Origin: a bacterium
GTDB lineage: Bacteria; Bacillota; Clostridia; Lachnospirales; Lachnospiraceae
Direction: 5' to 3'
Length of the DNA: 64,000 nucleotides
Assembly (NCBI GenBank): GCA_023664305.1
Contig: JAMPFT010000001.1
Span: 104,400 to 168,399, forward strand
The position numbers were made by a program, and so were the translations under genes. Under the pieces are notes generated by a model. That model had not been told where the DNA came from, searched no databases, and saw nothing but the letters and a program-made list of their open reading frames with translations. Shown one piece after another: positions 25,139 through 33,370 of the stretch (position 1 is its first letter; every line of letters begins with the position of its first letter).

Positions 25139-27596
25139 TCTCTTCCTGCATACCGGTCAGATAGGCCTGTGCAAAATCCATATCGCCCGCATAGTAAAAC
25201 CGGGTGTAGCAGGGCTGATTATAGCAGTTGTTCTGCCATGCGACGCCCGTGCGGTACATGACGTCGTGCATCAGGGTGAACAGCTTGTGCCCGGTCAACT
25301 CCGTGTTTGTGTAAATGCGGATCGCCTCATTGTCCTGTCTGCGCAGAATGATCTCTTCCCGGAAATCTCCCAGCACGTCGGCGATCAGGCACGGATTCCC
25401 TTTCGTGCCGTTGTTCACTGCCGTCCCCTGCGGGTCCAGCATGACGCCGTGGGTTTCGTCCCGGATCACGCCCCGCTTCTCCTCCCGCAGATAATCCGCC
25501 CCGTCCACAATCTGGGTGGAAAGATCCGCCGCCCAGCGGACGGACGCGTTGGTTCCGGGCGCTTTCCCGGGCAACAGCCTTCCCTTACAGTCATACATCT
25601 TATCCGTCCAGACCTGCAGCCCGCGGCTTGCCGGAGCCACGTCGCCGACCATGCAGCGCCCCAGATCCCTGTCCGCCGCTTCCCCGAACAGCACCTCCCC
25701 CGTTTCCGCGTCCCGCAGGGCCCAGCCGTAAGGCGCTTCCGACGCGCCCTCAAACACGTTGAAAATCTGATAACCCGGCCTGTCCGGGTCGATCACCGCC
25801 GTATGCATGGAATCTCCGTGCCCCAGCTTTGCCTCCCTCCCGTCCGGCATCCGTCCGTAGGAGGAATACAGCACGGAGCCGTCGTGGTCGATCACCGCCG
25901 CCCCGTAGACGATCTCCTGACAGCCGTCCCCGTCCACATCCGCCGCGGCCAGGGAATGATTTCCCTGCCCCGCAAGAATCCCGTAGACCGGATCCGTTCC
26001 CTTTCCCCCGTGAGGAGTATCGCGGAAAGGATTTTTCATGGGTACAAAGCCGCTGTCGATATCAAATTTCAGACGGTGCCTGCCCGTGAAGAAATCGTAG
26101 GCGGCCACCGTCGTCCTGGTATAATATCCCCTGCAGACGATCAGATAAGGCCGCTCCCCGTCCAGATATACCACGCCGGACAAAAATCTGTCCGACCGGT
26201 TGCAGGGCTCAATCCGGGCCATTGCATAATCCCCCCAGCGCAGGCCGTCGTCCACTCTGGGGTGTGGAAAGGGAATCGTCTCCAGCTCCCTTCCGTCCCC
26301 GCCGAACATGGTCAGATACTCCGGCCCCTCGTAAATAAAGCCCTCAAATTCCCGCAGTCTGTTGGCCGCGCTCCTGAAAGGCGCATACACATCCAGAAAA
26401 TAATCCGCCAGCGCCTCGGCGTCCCCGCGGGAAAGCGGGTAAGAATATCTGCGCTCTGTCCCAAAGCAGGTCTCCAGATCCGCCGGCCACTGTCCGCTTC
26501 TCACCTCTTCCAGTGTGTGCCACCGTAAGAACAGCTCCACAAGATGCCGGTAATAGTCTTCGGCGCTGCAGACATAATTATCCTCATGGCGGACGCCTGC
26601 CTCCGCGTCCGCCGCCGGCAGCGTCACATATCGGCGGCTTTCCACGCTCCCGTCCTCCCCGAACACCGTCATACAGGTGCCCGGTGCCGTCTTCACCGAC
26701 ATCTCCGCCCGGCCGTCCCCGTCGAAATCATAGACCATAAACTGGGTATAATGGGCTCCCGCGCGGATGTTGACACCCAGATCCAGCCGCCAGAGCAGCC
26801 GTCCGTCCAGCCTGTAGCAGTCGATCAGGCACTTTCCCGTGTACCCGCGGATTGACACGTCGTGGGAATTATCCGGATCCCACTTGACGATAAACTCATA
26901 CTCTCCGTCCCCGTCCACATCGCCCACGCTCATATCGTTGACGGTATACTCGTACCGCTCTCCCGCAGGAGTTACGCCGCCCTCCGGCTTTTGCAAAAGA
27001 ATCTCCAGATAGCTGCCGGCCTTCTGTGCCTTTCGGTCAGACCCGGGCTCCGGCCACAGCCCCACCGGTGCGCAGCGTTCCCCCTCCGCACCCTCTGCCA
27101 CCGGGGCCACCGCGTATACGTCGCCCGGCTTTCCCTGCGGATCCAGAAAATTGGTGCTGTCCGATACAAACGCAATTTTTCTGCCGTTGCGGTAAACGTT
27201 AAAATCCGTTCCCGTCAGTCCCGTCCGGCTATACCCCGTAACCTCCCGGCGAAACAGCCTCCAGCTCAAAAACACGCCTTCCTCTGCCCGCACCGCAATC
27301 AGTCCCCTGTTCAACCGTTCCAGCTGTTCCCGGAAAACCTTTTTTACCGGCGTTTTCAGCAGGGCGGATTCCTCCGCCTTCTCTCCGGCTTTCCAGGCCT
27401 CTACCCTCAGATAATGCGGGATATGAGTGGCTTTGAAAAGGCAAAACTCCGTCTCTTCGGTGACCGCCACGCACCGATATTCCATGGAAGGAGTATACCG
27501 GTCGGACCAGTATACCCTGTACTCCTCCGCCCCTTCCACCGACTCCCAGACAAGCTCGATTTTGTCATCATAAAGTTCTTTTACCGCAAGATACAT
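24936..27596 (-). CDS. Rhamnogalacturonan lyase, PL11 family, with repetitive C-terminal tail
   Basis: Pectin-degrading enzyme cleaving the rhamnose-galacturonic acid backbone. The 886-residue product has an N-terminal fibronectin-like region (to about 90), then the PL11 beta-propeller with repeated calcium-type sites such as DVDGDGEYEFIVKWDPDN, DFDGDGRAEM and DVDGDGCQE. No signal peptide is seen, which suggests that it acts on oligosaccharides inside the cell. The last 65 residues are an 18-bp repeat array (ESVTEK-type units). GGAGAG precedes the ATG. No transporter or other pectin gene is adjacent. Confidence 0.9.
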   Translation of the reverse strand: MYLAVKELYDDKIELVWESVEGAEEYRVYWSDRYTPSMEYRCVAVTEETEFCLFKATHIPHYLRVEAWKAGEKAEESALLKTPVKKVFREQLERLNRGLIAVRAEEGVFLSWRLFRREVTGYSRTGLTGTDFNVYRNGRKIAFVSDSTNFLDPQGKPGDVYAVAPVAEGAEGERCAPVGLWPEPGSDRKAQKAGSYLEILLQKPEGGVTPAGERYEYTVNDMSVGDVDGDGEYEFIVKWDPDNSHDVSIRGYTGKCLIDCYRLDGRLLWRLDLGVNIRAGAHYTQFMVYDFDGDGRAEMSVKTAPGTCMTVFGEDGSVESRRYVTLPAADAEAGVRHEDNYVCSAEDYYRHLVELFLRWHTLEEVRSGQWPADLETCFGTERRYSYPLSRGDAEALADYFLDVYAPFRSAANRLREFEGFIYEGPEYLTMFGGDGRELETIPFPHPRVDDGLRWGDYAMARIEPCNRSDRFLSGVVYLDGERPYLIVCRGYYTRTTVAAYDFFTGRHRLKFDIDSGFVPMKNPFRDTPHGGKGTDPVYGILAGQGNHSLAAADVDGDGCQEIVYGAAVIDHDGSVLYSSYGRMPDGREAKLGHGDSMHTAVIDPDRPGYQIFNVFEGASEAPYGWALRDAETGEVLFGEAADRDLGRCMVGDVAPASRGLQVWTDKMYDCKGRLLPGKAPGTNASVRWAADLSTQIVDGADYLREEKRGVIRDETHGVMLDPQGTAVNNGTKGNPCLIADVLGDFREEIILRRQDNEAIRIYTNTELTGHKLFTLMHDVMYRTGVAWQNNCYNQPCYTRFYYAGDMDFAQAYLTGMQEENRESVTEKESVTEKESRTEKESVTEKENRTEKESVTEKENRTDKESRMDKESRTEKENRTDKESRIE

Positions 27597-27649
27597 CCAT
27601 ACTCTCCGCTTTCCGATCTCAAGACGGCTCCTGCCGCCGTTTCCAGCCG

Positions 27650-27792
27650 AACCTCTTCTCTACAGTCCTTTTTCTGCAGTTCATTTTATCCGCTGCCCTT
27701 TTTCTCCGCAGTCCTTTTTCCCGCAGCCCTTTTTCTCTGCAGTCCCTTTCCTCCGCAGTTCATTTTCTCTGCAGTCCTTTTCTCCGCAGCCC
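27650..27792 (-). repeat. Degenerate short tandem repeats between PL11 and YaaH-like genes
   Basis: Plus-strand sequence repeats CTCCGCAGTCCTTTTT-like units about every 20 bases, imperfectly, five to seven times. No reading frame of interest. It lies directly downstream of the YaaH-like gene's stop codon. Confidence 0.6.
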
Positions 27793-28929
27793 CTATTTCA
27801 GGATATCAAACCGGCTTTCCAGAAGCAGCCAGTTTGCCCGAAACCACTGCATGATCTGCCAGTAGCCGCAGCCCCGCAGACCGTATTCCCGGATCAGGTC
27901 AAACTTTGCCGACAGGCTCCTCACATCCTCAAACCAGACCTCATGCTCCACATCGTTTTCCGTGTAGGTAAAAAAGGGGCTCTCCGCCACCTGGTCAAAC
28001 TGAATCTGCGCCCCATGCTCCACCGCTATGCGCACCGCCTGCACATTGTTGACCGTCGCCGCCTTCGTCTTTCCTCTCTCGTAGGGCAGCGGCCAGTCAT
28101 ACCCGTAGTTTGGGATTCCCAGATCAATCTTTTCCGCTGGGATCTGCGTCAGCGCGTACTCCACCACCCGCCTGACCTGATTGACCGGCGCCACCGCCAT
28201 GGGCGGGCCATAGGTATAGCCCCACTCATAAGTCATGAGCAGAACATGATCCGCCGCCTCCCCCAGCGCGCGGTAATCCTTCCCTTCGTAGAGAAGCCCC
28301 TGCTGATCCGAGGAGGTCTTCGGGGCCAGCGCCACGGAGGTATGATACCCGTTCGCGCGCATGGTCTCCGCCGTCCGCCGCACAAAGGCGCTGAAGGCAT
28401 CGCGGTCCGCGGCGAGAATATATTCAAAGTCGATGTCAACGCCCTCATACCCTTTCTCAATCATGGTATTCAACAGATTGCGGATCAGATTTTCCGTGTA
28501 GTCCTCCCGATTCACCACAGACTGAATCAAACGGTTGTTAAAATTCCCGTCGGGGCCAAAGGGCGTCAGGGTGAGAACAGGCTGTGTGCCGACGGCCAGA
28601 GCGGCCTCGATCATCCATGAATCATCCCCGTAAGCAGGCGGTATCAGCTCCCCCTCCGCGGTAAAACCGTAAGAAAAGATCGGCAGCTCGGACAGGTAGG
28701 GCAGGGTCTGCTCCAGCACCCACGGACTGATAAAAGGATAGGCATAGCCGCCGACTGAAATCCCCCTCCCGGCAGTTTGGCCGTTTTGGCCTGCCAAAAG
28801 ACTCTGGCCCACGGCAAGCGCATAAGGATAAACCAGCTGATTGTCATAGATCAGACTGTCTACGCCAACGCCCAGCTTAAGCGCGATACTGTCAACCGTA
28901 TCGCCGGGTTTAACGACATAAATTTCCAT
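27793..28929 (-). CDS. YaaH-like spore protein: LysM plus glycoside hydrolase family 18
   Basis: Probable spore cortex or germination hydrolase of 378 residues. Residues 1-48 form one LysM domain (YVVKPGDTVDSIALKLG), followed by a GH18 barrel with the catalytic motif EGVDIDFEYI near residue 160 and the C-terminal CGYWQIMQW. No signal peptide, as for Bacillus YaaH, which is loaded on spores from the mother cell. ATG at 28929 has AGGAG 7 bases upstream; the longer reading frame up to 29052 runs into the dispersed hairpin element. Exact substrate is inferred from family. Confidence 0.87.
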   Translation of the reverse strand: MEIYVVKPGDTVDSIALKLGVGVDSLIYDNQLVYPYALAVGQSLLAGQNGQTAGRGISVGGYAYPFISPWVLEQTLPYLSELPIFSYGFTAEGELIPPAYGDDSWMIEAALAVGTQPVLTLTPFGPDGNFNNRLIQSVVNREDYTENLIRNLLNTMIEKGYEGVDIDFEYILAADRDAFSAFVRRTAETMRANGYHTSVALAPKTSSDQQGLLYEGKDYRALGEAADHVLLMTYEWGYTYGPPMAVAPVNQVRRVVEYALTQIPAEKIDLGIPNYGYDWPLPYERGKTKAATVNNVQAVRIAVEHGAQIQFDQVAESPFFTYTENDVEHEVWFEDVRSLSAKFDLIREYGLRGCGYWQIMQWFRANWLLLESRFDILK

Positions 28930-28999
28930 AAGAGATCTCCTAAACGTTCCTCTTCGATATACTATGCCGTTTCCCGCAAAAATGCCAGATTTTGAGTTT

Positions 29000-29060
29000 A
29001 GAAATTCTTCGCGAAACAGCCTATGCTGTGAGCGATTAGAAATTCTTCTCACACTTTTCC
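29000..29060 (-). repeat. Dispersed hairpin element, copy 2 (nth 3' end)
   Basis: Shares the outer arms of the 13144-13230 element over 22 bases ending in AGAATTTCTAA. Pairing: AGAAATTCT (29000)/AGAAATTCT (29038, one central mismatch), TCGC/GCGA, ACAGC/GCTGT around CTAT. It contains the stop codon and the last six codons of nth. Confidence 0.8.
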
Positions 29061-29668
29061 CGCAGACAGCACCTGTCGCAGTGGGGATCGGTTCTGGCGG
29101 TGCAGACCGCCCTGCCGTGCTCCACCAGCCTGTGGCAGAAACTGTTTCCCTCCTCCGGCGGAATAATCTTCCAAAGCTCTTTTTCCACCTTTGCCGGTTC
29201 CTTGATCCCGTCCACCAGTCCCATCCGGTTCACCAGGCGGATACAGTGGGTGTCCGTGACGATAGCAGGCTTGCCGAACACGTCTCCCATAATCAGATTG
29301 GCGCTCTTTCTCCCTACTCCGGGCAGCTTCAAAAGCGCCTCAAAATCGCCGGGCACCTTACCGCCGTACTGATCCCGCAGAACCTTCATGCAGGCTCTGA
29401 TATCCCGCGCCTTGCTGTTTCCCAGACCGCAGGGGCGTACTATTTTCTCGATCTCCTCCACCTGCGCCTCCGCCAGCGCGTTCACATCCGGAAATTTTTC
29501 ATAAAGCTTCTCCACCACCACGTTTACCCTGGCGTCCGTACACTGCGCCGCCAGCCGGACGCTGACCAACAGCTTCCAGGCCTGATCGTAATCCAGGCTG
29601 CAGGCCGCGTCCGGATACTCTTTCTTCAGTTCCTCTATGATCTCCAGCGCTCTCTGTTTTTTTGTCAT
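29036..29668 (-). CDS. nth: Endonuclease III
   Basis: Base-excision repair glycosylase/AP lyase for oxidised pyrimidines, 210 residues. The helix-hairpin-helix LPGVGRKSANLI contains the catalytic lysine near residue 120 and the catalytic aspartate is in VTDTHCIRL near 138. The iron-sulfur cysteines read C-x7-C-x2-C-x5-C; the usual first spacing is x6. The last cysteine and the final residues EKNF lie in the dispersed hairpin element, which also provides the stop. A promoter with TTGTAA and TATAAT lies 55-85 bases upstream. Confidence 0.94.
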   Translation of the reverse strand: MTKKQRALEIIEELKKEYPDAACSLDYDQAWKLLVSVRLAAQCTDARVNVVVEKLYEKFPDVNALAEAQVEEIEKIVRPCGLGNSKARDIRACMKVLRDQYGGKVPGDFEALLKLPGVGRKSANLIMGDVFGKPAIVTDTHCIRLVNRMGLVDGIKEPAKVEKELWKIIPPEEGNSFCHRLVEHGRAVCTARTDPHCDRCCLREKCEKNF

Positions 29669-29722
29669 CTCTTTCGTACCTCTCTAACAGGATTCTTCAG
29701 GGCATAACCTTTCTCTGCCACC

Positions 29723-29751
29723 ATTATACACAGTCCTCCGCTGGATTACAA
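29723..29751 (-). promoter_or_regulatory. Promoter of nth
   Basis: Minus strand TTGTAA (29751-29746) and TATAAT (29728-29723) with a 17-base spacer. It lies 55 bases upstream of the nth start codon. Confidence 0.65.
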
Positions 29752-29860
29752 GAAGCCCTTTTGACCTGACATCCTCCGCGCTTCCCGGTTCTTTTCCCGA
29801 CGCCTGCTCCCCCTGCAGCTTCCGGCTTTTCTGCGCCCGCGCATCCCGCCGTCTGCGTCC

Positions 29861-31123
29861 TCAGTATTCCAGCGCCGTAATCTTATAGTGATACCACTCG
29901 TCTCCGTTTCCTTCCTTTCTCCAGAAGCATACCGCGCGGTCCCGCAGCACCGAAATCTCCGTCAGGCTGTCATACTGCCCTCTGTACAAAACGGCGGGAG
30001 AAGCGCCCATATCCCCTTCCCCGACTTTCATGCCGCTGATCTGATAGGCGGCGTCATCCAGCCATTCCAGCAGAAAAACATGATCGCCGTTTTCACAGAT
30101 TCGGAAGATCGGATCCCGGTTTTCCCAATCTCCCGGAATAACGGTCTTTTTCTCCGGCTGCCAGCGAAGATCCCTGACCAGGGAAAGCCCTCCGTTCTCC
30201 TCCAGGACGAAAAGACCGGCAGTCGTGTATTTCAGCGGCTGGACGGGAACGGTCGAATACTCCGCCAACGCCTCGATACCGTTGGAATCAGATCGAAAGA
30301 GCCAGTTGCAGGCAATCGGCCCCTCCTCTTCCCCTGCCACGGCGCTTTCCGAGTCCCGGCCGTCCCCTTCCGTCCCCGCGCTGCCAAAGGTTTTAAACTG
30401 CTCCCTCACATAAATCTCGGAACCGTCCGCGTTGGGGAGCACCATTCTCCACGAGGGGCCGCTTCCCGCCAGCAAAAATTCCGACTTGGTTCCCCGGAAG
30501 CTGCCGTCCGGGGAATCCGACAGATCATCCATCAGGTAACAGGTCACCGCCCAATCGGCATAAGGATCCTTCGTATCGCCGCTTTGCCAGGAAAGAAGCC
30601 GCATACCGTCATCGCTCCAGAGATAGGAATAAATTTCTTCGGGATCCTCCCAGCTGCGGAGAATCTGCCTGCAGTTATCCTTTCCCGGGATAAAGAGAAC
30701 CAGTTCCTGTTTCCCGCCTTCTTCCGTCTCGTAAGAAAAAAACTGTCCTCCCGGCGCAATCGCGATGTTCCAGATAGGCCGGTTTTCCACGGAAATGACA
30801 GAGAGGATCTGATTCGTCTGTATATCGACCGTCTGATAATAATAGTCGTTCCCCTCCGAATCCTTTTCCAGCACATAAATGAAATCCGTCTCCGGATTCC
30901 CCCACACAAGCCCTGCCGCGTCATTCGGATAAACGCTTCCCACATATTCCCGGATATGCCGGATTTCAAAAGGATCCGCCTCAGGTATCTCCCCCTTGGT
31001 CAGAGACGGCAGCACCACGGTTTTGGTCTGCTCTCCTGCGCCGCAGCCCGCAAGCGCCGCCGTCAGGGCCGCCAAAATTCCTCCCGCCAGGCGAAGCCGC
31101 ATCCCATTCCCTTTTCGCTTCAT
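29861..31123 (-). CDS. Putative lipoprotein with beta-propeller-like repeats
   Basis: Secreted lipoprotein of 420 residues. The basic start, hydrophobic stretch and lipobox LAGC near residue 28 indicate lipidation. The remainder contains repeated WD/PQQ-like blades (NIAIAPGGQFFSYE, YSYLWSDDGMRLLSW), suggesting a beta-propeller. No family was recognised. Start at 31123 has GGACGGGAAG just upstream. It is the last gene of the asnB - regulator - kinase operon, 53 bases after the kinase, so it may be an accessory sensor or signal-binding partner of that kinase; this is inference. Confidence 0.8.
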   Translation of the reverse strand: MKRKGNGMRLRLAGGILAALTAALAGCGAGEQTKTVVLPSLTKGEIPEADPFEIRHIREYVGSVYPNDAAGLVWGNPETDFIYVLEKDSEGNDYYYQTVDIQTNQILSVISVENRPIWNIAIAPGGQFFSYETEEGGKQELVLFIPGKDNCRQILRSWEDPEEIYSYLWSDDGMRLLSWQSGDTKDPYADWAVTCYLMDDLSDSPDGSFRGTKSEFLLAGSGPSWRMVLPNADGSEIYVREQFKTFGSAGTEGDGRDSESAVAGEEEGPIACNWLFRSDSNGIEALAEYSTVPVQPLKYTTAGLFVLEENGGLSLVRDLRWQPEKKTVIPGDWENRDPIFRICENGDHVFLLEWLDDAAYQISGMKVGEGDMGASPAVLYRGQYDSLTEISVLRDRAVCFWRKEGNGDEWYHYKITALEY

Positions 31124-31176
31124 CTTCCCGTCCTTTCCTCTTTGGCGCGCCCCGGACAAAAACATCGGCATGGCGC

Positions 31177-32679
31177 TTACTTTCCTGCGCCCGGAAAGCT
31201 GACGGTAAATACCGTCTCTTCCCCGGGAACGCTGTCCGCCGTGATGCTTCCTCCGTGCTCCTCCATGATCCCGGCGGCAATGGAAAGCCCCAGCCCGGAG
31301 CTGCCTATCTCCCCCGGCAGACTCCTGTCTGCCCGGAAAAAGGGTTCAAAGACCGACTTTAAATCCTCCTGCCTTATCCCCGGCCCCCGGTTGGATACCG
31401 TGATCTGCACCCGGCCTTCCTTTTCTTCTATCCGTAGCCGGATCGGCCCGTCCGGCTCTCCGTATTTGATCGCGTTGTCCGTCAGGTTGATCAGCACCTG
31501 CCGGATCCTGTCTTCCCGTCCGTCCACCAGGAAATCCTCTTCCGTACCCTCCGTAATCAGGGTATTTCCGTACCGCTGCGCTTTGATTTTCATGGCTTCC
31601 GCCACATCCTTTAAAATTGCCGCCAGGTTCAGCCGTTTCGGCTCCTCCGCCTCCGCCTTCGTTTGCAGCTCCAGCAGCTGTACGACCATTCTGTAAAGCC
31701 TCTCGCTCTCTTCCAGGATATGCCCCGAGGCGGCGCGGAACAACTCTTCGTCCCCCGGTCCGTTTTTTACCAACAGCTGCGCATAGCCGGAAATCGTAGT
31801 GAGGGGCGTCTTCAGCTCGTGGGTCACATTGTTGTAAAATTCCTGACGGCTTCCCCACAGCTTCAGAATCCACTCCTTATCCTCCTGAATCTTTCCAATC
31901 TGCCTTTCGATGGTTTGCAGCATTTCCAGATAATTCCGAGTCAGCTCGCCGACCTCATCCCGCCGCCTTCGGACGGTCAGCCTCTCCAGGCTTAAGCTGC
32001 CCTGCCCGTTGTCCGCCAGGCCGGCGGACGCTTCACTCACGGCGCTGCTCAGATCCCGGATGGGCGATACGATCCGCCAGACCGTCACCCAGATAGTCAG
32101 ACAGATCATTCCGAATACCGCCACGGTGATCCAGGTAATCCGTTCCACGGTATCCATCTGACCCGCGTACAGCTCCCCGTAATCGAACATGCTGCTGATC
32201 CAGCCGTAAAACCGCCCCTTCAAAACCACCGGCGCGGAAAAGGAAACCTTACACCCGCCGTCTTCCCCGTACCGGACGGTGAACGCACCCTTTTGTTCCC
32301 CCGCCAGCGCAAAATCCTCCTGCCCGCTCCACATTTCATAAAGCTCTTCCGCCCCGGCAAGCGGTTCTCCGTACGGCGTACAGAGCAGCACATCCCGATA
32401 GTCGGCGGCCGCAAGCTGCTCCGCAATCTCTGCGCTGTACAATTCAAAATCCGCCGTATTCATATCGCTTCCGTGTAACAGAAGCGTCTGCTGCACATAG
32501 AGCAGAAAATTATCCCATACCCGCAACAGCTCCTCCGCAATCTGCTCTTCGATATGATTCTGCATCCGGATCCGCACGAACCAGTTGACGGATAACATTC
32601 CCAGAAGCCCCAGCGTCAGGATACAGACGCTGATCCGGAAAAGAATACTATGAAAGAATCTGCTCTTCCTCCGGCACAT
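31177..32679 (-). CDS. Sensor histidine kinase
   Basis: Two-component kinase of 500 residues. Two membrane segments (about 12-30 and 185-205) enclose an extracellular domain of about 150 residues; then HAMP, HisKA with His in NVTHELKTP near residue 285, and HATPase with NLTDNAIKYG and SSGLGLSIAAGI. The start at 32679 lies 32 bases inside the response regulator gene, so the two are coupled. The upstream in-frame extension to 32865 has regulator DNA in another frame and is discarded. Ligand is unknown; the downstream lipoprotein is a candidate partner. Confidence 0.92.
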   Translation of the reverse strand: MCRRKSRFFHSILFRISVCILTLGLLGMLSVNWFVRIRMQNHIEEQIAEELLRVWDNFLLYVQQTLLLHGSDMNTADFELYSAEIAEQLAAADYRDVLLCTPYGEPLAGAEELYEMWSGQEDFALAGEQKGAFTVRYGEDGGCKVSFSAPVVLKGRFYGWISSMFDYGELYAGQMDTVERITWITVAVFGMICLTIWVTVWRIVSPIRDLSSAVSEASAGLADNGQGSLSLERLTVRRRRDEVGELTRNYLEMLQTIERQIGKIQEDKEWILKLWGSRQEFYNNVTHELKTPLTTISGYAQLLVKNGPGDEELFRAASGHILEESERLYRMVVQLLELQTKAEAEEPKRLNLAAILKDVAEAMKIKAQRYGNTLITEGTEEDFLVDGREDRIRQVLINLTDNAIKYGEPDGPIRLRIEEKEGRVQITVSNRGPGIRQEDLKSVFEPFFRADRSLPGEIGSSGLGLSIAAGIMEEHGGSITADSVPGEETVFTVSFPGAGK

Positions 32680-33370
32680 ACTTATACCCCACTCCGAACA
32701 CCGTGATGATCTTTTCTCCCGCCAGAAGCTTTTTCCGAAGCCTCTGGATATGGATATCCACCGTCCTGGTGTCCCCCGCAAAATCATAGCCCCAGACCGC
32801 GTCCAACAGCCGGGATCTGGTAAAAACCTGTCTCGGATGGCGTACCAGCCAGAGCAGCAGATCATATTCCTTCGGCGTCAGCTCCACCTGCTCCCCGTCC
32901 TGTACTACCGTCCGCTCCTTCTCGTGAATCAAAGCGCCGGGAATCCGGATCCGATCCGCTTCCTCCCGTCCGAAAACCCTGTGAAACCGTCTCAGAACCG
33001 TCCTGATCCGGATGGCGACCTCTCTCAGATCAAAGGGCTTTGTGATATAGTCGTCCGCCCCGCAGGTCATCCCGTACACCTTATCCTCAACCGCTCCCCG
33101 CGCCGTCAGCATAATGACAGGGATGTCATAACGTCCCGTCAAAAGCTTTAACAGATCTACCCCGCTCACATCAGGAAGCATCCAGTCCAAAAGCACCAGC
33201 TGCGGCGCAAACTCTTCGGCCGCCTGCATTCCCTCCGCTCCGGTGCAGGTACACCTTACCTCAAATCCTTCCCGGCTCAGATCATACTTCAAAATATCCG
33301 CAATGGGCTTTTCGTCTTCTATGATAAGAATCCGGGTTTTATCCGACTCTACTCCTCCCGGCCATTCCAT
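32648..33370 (-). CDS. OmpR/PhoB-type response regulator
   Basis: DNA-binding response regulator of 240 residues. Receiver domain: acidic pocket ILIIEDE, phosphoacceptor Asp in LLDWMLPDVSG near residue 60, MLTARG and Lys in YITKPF. C-terminal winged helix: LTPKEYDLLLWLVRHP and RTVDIHIQRLRKKL. The start at 33370 overlaps the end of asnB by 22 bases; the receiver fold begins about 12 residues later, and the ribosome site is weak, as expected for coupled translation. Confidence 0.93.
   Translation of the reverse strand: MEWPGGVESDKTRILIIEDEKPIADILKYDLSREGFEVRCTCTGAEGMQAAEEFAPQLVLLDWMLPDVSGVDLLKLLTGRYDIPVIMLTARGAVEDKVYGMTCGADDYITKPFDLREVAIRIRTVLRRFHRVFGREEADRIRIPGALIHEKERTVVQDGEQVELTPKEYDLLLWLVRHPRQVFTRSRLLDAVWGYDFAGDTRTVDIHIQRLRKKLLAGEKIITVFGVGYKYVPEEEQILS

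Noticed and set aside
24876-26528. Long plus-strand ORF of 550 codons
   Set aside because: It is antisense to the PL11 lyase, starts in the 18-bp repeat and has no family motifs; an open frame in GC-rich antisense is expected.
29888-31696. Plus-strand ORF of 602 codons
   Set aside because: Antisense to the lipoprotein and sensor kinase genes, Arg/Pro/His-rich, without ribosome site or recognisable domain.
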